Below, one piece after another: positions 63,181-64,000 of a stretch of 64,000 nucleotides of DNA. The DNA lies in NCBI RefSeq assembly GCF_021611515.1, contig NZ_CP090960.1, forward strand, positions 2,834,001-2,898,000, written 5' to 3'. The stretch comes from Mariluticola halotolerans (GTDB lineage Bacteria > Pseudomonadota > Alphaproteobacteria > Rhizobiales > Devosiaceae). The translations under genes were made by a program, and so were the position numbers. A model generated the notes under the pieces. The model saw nothing but the letters and a program-made list of their open reading frames with translations. It ran no database searches and was not told where the DNA came from. Positions within the stretch are counted from its first letter, which is position 1; the number at the start of each line of letters is the position of its first letter.

Positions 63181-64000
63181 ATGATTTCTGCAAATATTGC
63201 GGCCGTTCTCTATCTCGTTGCCGGCGTATTGTTCATTATGGCCCTGCGCGGCCTTTCCAGCCCGTCAACCGCCCGTCGCGGCAATACCTATGGCATGGTC
63301 GGCATGACCATTGCGGTGTTGACGACCCTTGCGGTTGCCAACCCCTCGGACATGCTCAGCTGGGCCCTGATCGTTGGCGGTATCGCCATTGGTGGCGGCA
63401 TTGGCGCTGTCATGGCAAAACGTATCGCCATGACCGACATGCCGCAGCTGGTTGCAGCCTTCCACTCGCTGGTGGGTCTTGCGGCTGTGTTTGTGGCGGC
63501 GGCAGCGCTTTATGCGCCTGACGCCTTCGGCATTGCCACCGATGGGCATATTCACGCCCAGGCGCTGGTGGAAATGAGCATTGGTGTTGCCATTGGTGCC
63601 TTTACCTTTACCGGTTCGGTCATCGCCTTTGCCAAGCTCAACGGCAATATGTCGGGTCGTCCGATCATCCTGCCGGCACGCCATGTCATCCATATTGTGA
63701 TGGGTCTGGTACTGCTGGCGCTGGTCTGGCAGTTCACGATCACCGCTGATCCGGTCCTGTTCTGGGCGATTACCGTTCTGGCACTGGTGCTGGGTGGGTT
63801 GATGATCATCCCGATTGGCGGCGCTGACATGCCGGTTGTGGTCTCGATGCTCAATTCCTATTCGGGTTGGGCGGCGGCGGGCATCGGCTTTACGCTGGGC
63901 AATACCGCGCTGATCATCACCGGTGCGCTGGTGGGGTCCTCGGGTGCCATTCTCTCCTACATCATGTGCAAGGCGATGAACCGTTCGTTCATCTCGGTCA
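63181..64000 (+). CDS. pntB: NAD(P) transhydrogenase subunit beta PntB (3' truncated by window edge)
   Basis: The first 273 codons of PntB are visible, open to the right edge. The protein starts MISANIAAVLYLVAGVLFIM and has the helices typical of the domain II membrane half, with GLSSPSTARRGN and SYSGWAAAGIGF among conserved blocks. The NADP-binding domain III lies beyond the window. With PntAA and PntAB it forms the proton-pumping transhydrogenase. Confidence 0.95.
   Translation, partial: MISANIAAVLYLVAGVLFIMALRGLSSPSTARRGNTYGMVGMTIAVLTTLAVANPSDMLSWALIVGGIAIGGGIGAVMAKRIAMTDMPQLVAAFHSLVGLAAVFVAAAALYAPDAFGIATDGHIHAQALVEMSIGVAIGAFTFTGSVIAFAKLNGNMSGRPIILPARHVIHIVMGLVLLALVWQFTITADPVLFWAITVLALVLGGLMIIPIGGADMPVVVSMLNSYSGWAAAGIGFTLGNTALIITGALVGSSGAILSYIMCKAMNRSFISV

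Noticed and set aside
1-64000. tRNA, rRNA, prophage or insertion sequence
   Set aside because: I looked for tRNA cloverleaf signatures, integrase or transposase proteins and att-like duplications, and found none.

Overview
The window reads as chromosome of an alphaproteobacterium, most likely order Hyphomicrobiales (rhizobia/Devosia-like). Lineage signs are a GapR (DUF2312) gene, a DUF1036 gene overlapping pyk, a 41-aa L36 protein, a split PntAA/PntAB/PntB transhydrogenase preceded by an aa3-type cytochrome oxidase subunit IV peptide, a LiuR-type MerR regulator beside beta-oxidation genes, and dense use of ABC and tripartite (TctAB) transporters. Genus is not resolved. No rRNA, tRNA, CRISPR, prophage or insertion sequence was seen.

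Layout. 1-9.8 kb: tail of a TctAB transporter, a DHDPS/NAL-family lyase, a divergent Ldh2-family reductase, and a complete dppABCDF dipeptide importer. 10-23.1 kb: a candidate LacI-controlled regulon with an AfuABC-type importer for phosphorylated solutes (fused permease, ATPase, two tandem binding proteins), two inositol-monophosphatase-family phosphatases, a CX5R phosphatase-like protein, a calcineurin-like phosphoesterase, the LacI regulator and a Na/Pi cotransporter-PhoU protein. The same 16-bp palindrome, TTGCACAGCTGTGCAA (one copy with a single mismatch), occurs at three control points. 23.1-30.5 kb: a signalling island with a single-domain response regulator, a REC/degenerate-GGDEF/PilZ protein, an Hpt protein, an active-looking PleD-like diguanylate cyclase and a 1288-aa MASE1-CHASE-PAS hybrid kinase.

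30.6-40.5 kb: a sulfide:quinone oxidoreductase-like flavoprotein, then a beta-oxidation locus (fadD-merR divergent from fadE-fadB/J-fadA/I). 40.5-46.3 kb: a second complete peptide ABC transporter whose leader carries the same putative MerR box as the fad promoters. 46.3-64 kb: mostly housekeeping: a REC protein, rpmJ, a nest of inverted repeats, M20 dipeptidase, pyk, gapR, dxs, a DUF882 peptidase, a hotdog thioesterase, an L,D-transpeptidase, an orphan sigma-54 activator, PepF, and coxIV-pntAA-pntAB-pntB running off the end.

The most interesting items are (i) the 10-23 kb regulon, which reads as import of a phosphorylated or phosphodiester compound, intracellular dephosphorylation and probable phosphate export under one repressor; (ii) histone-H1-like Lys/Ala/Pro tails on three unrelated enzymes (FadD N-terminus, FadE C-terminus, PntAA C-terminus); and (iii) the c-di-GMP/phosphorelay island with a PilZ protein whose GGDEF motif is destroyed. 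All functional statements are by motif and context reading; no database search was run.
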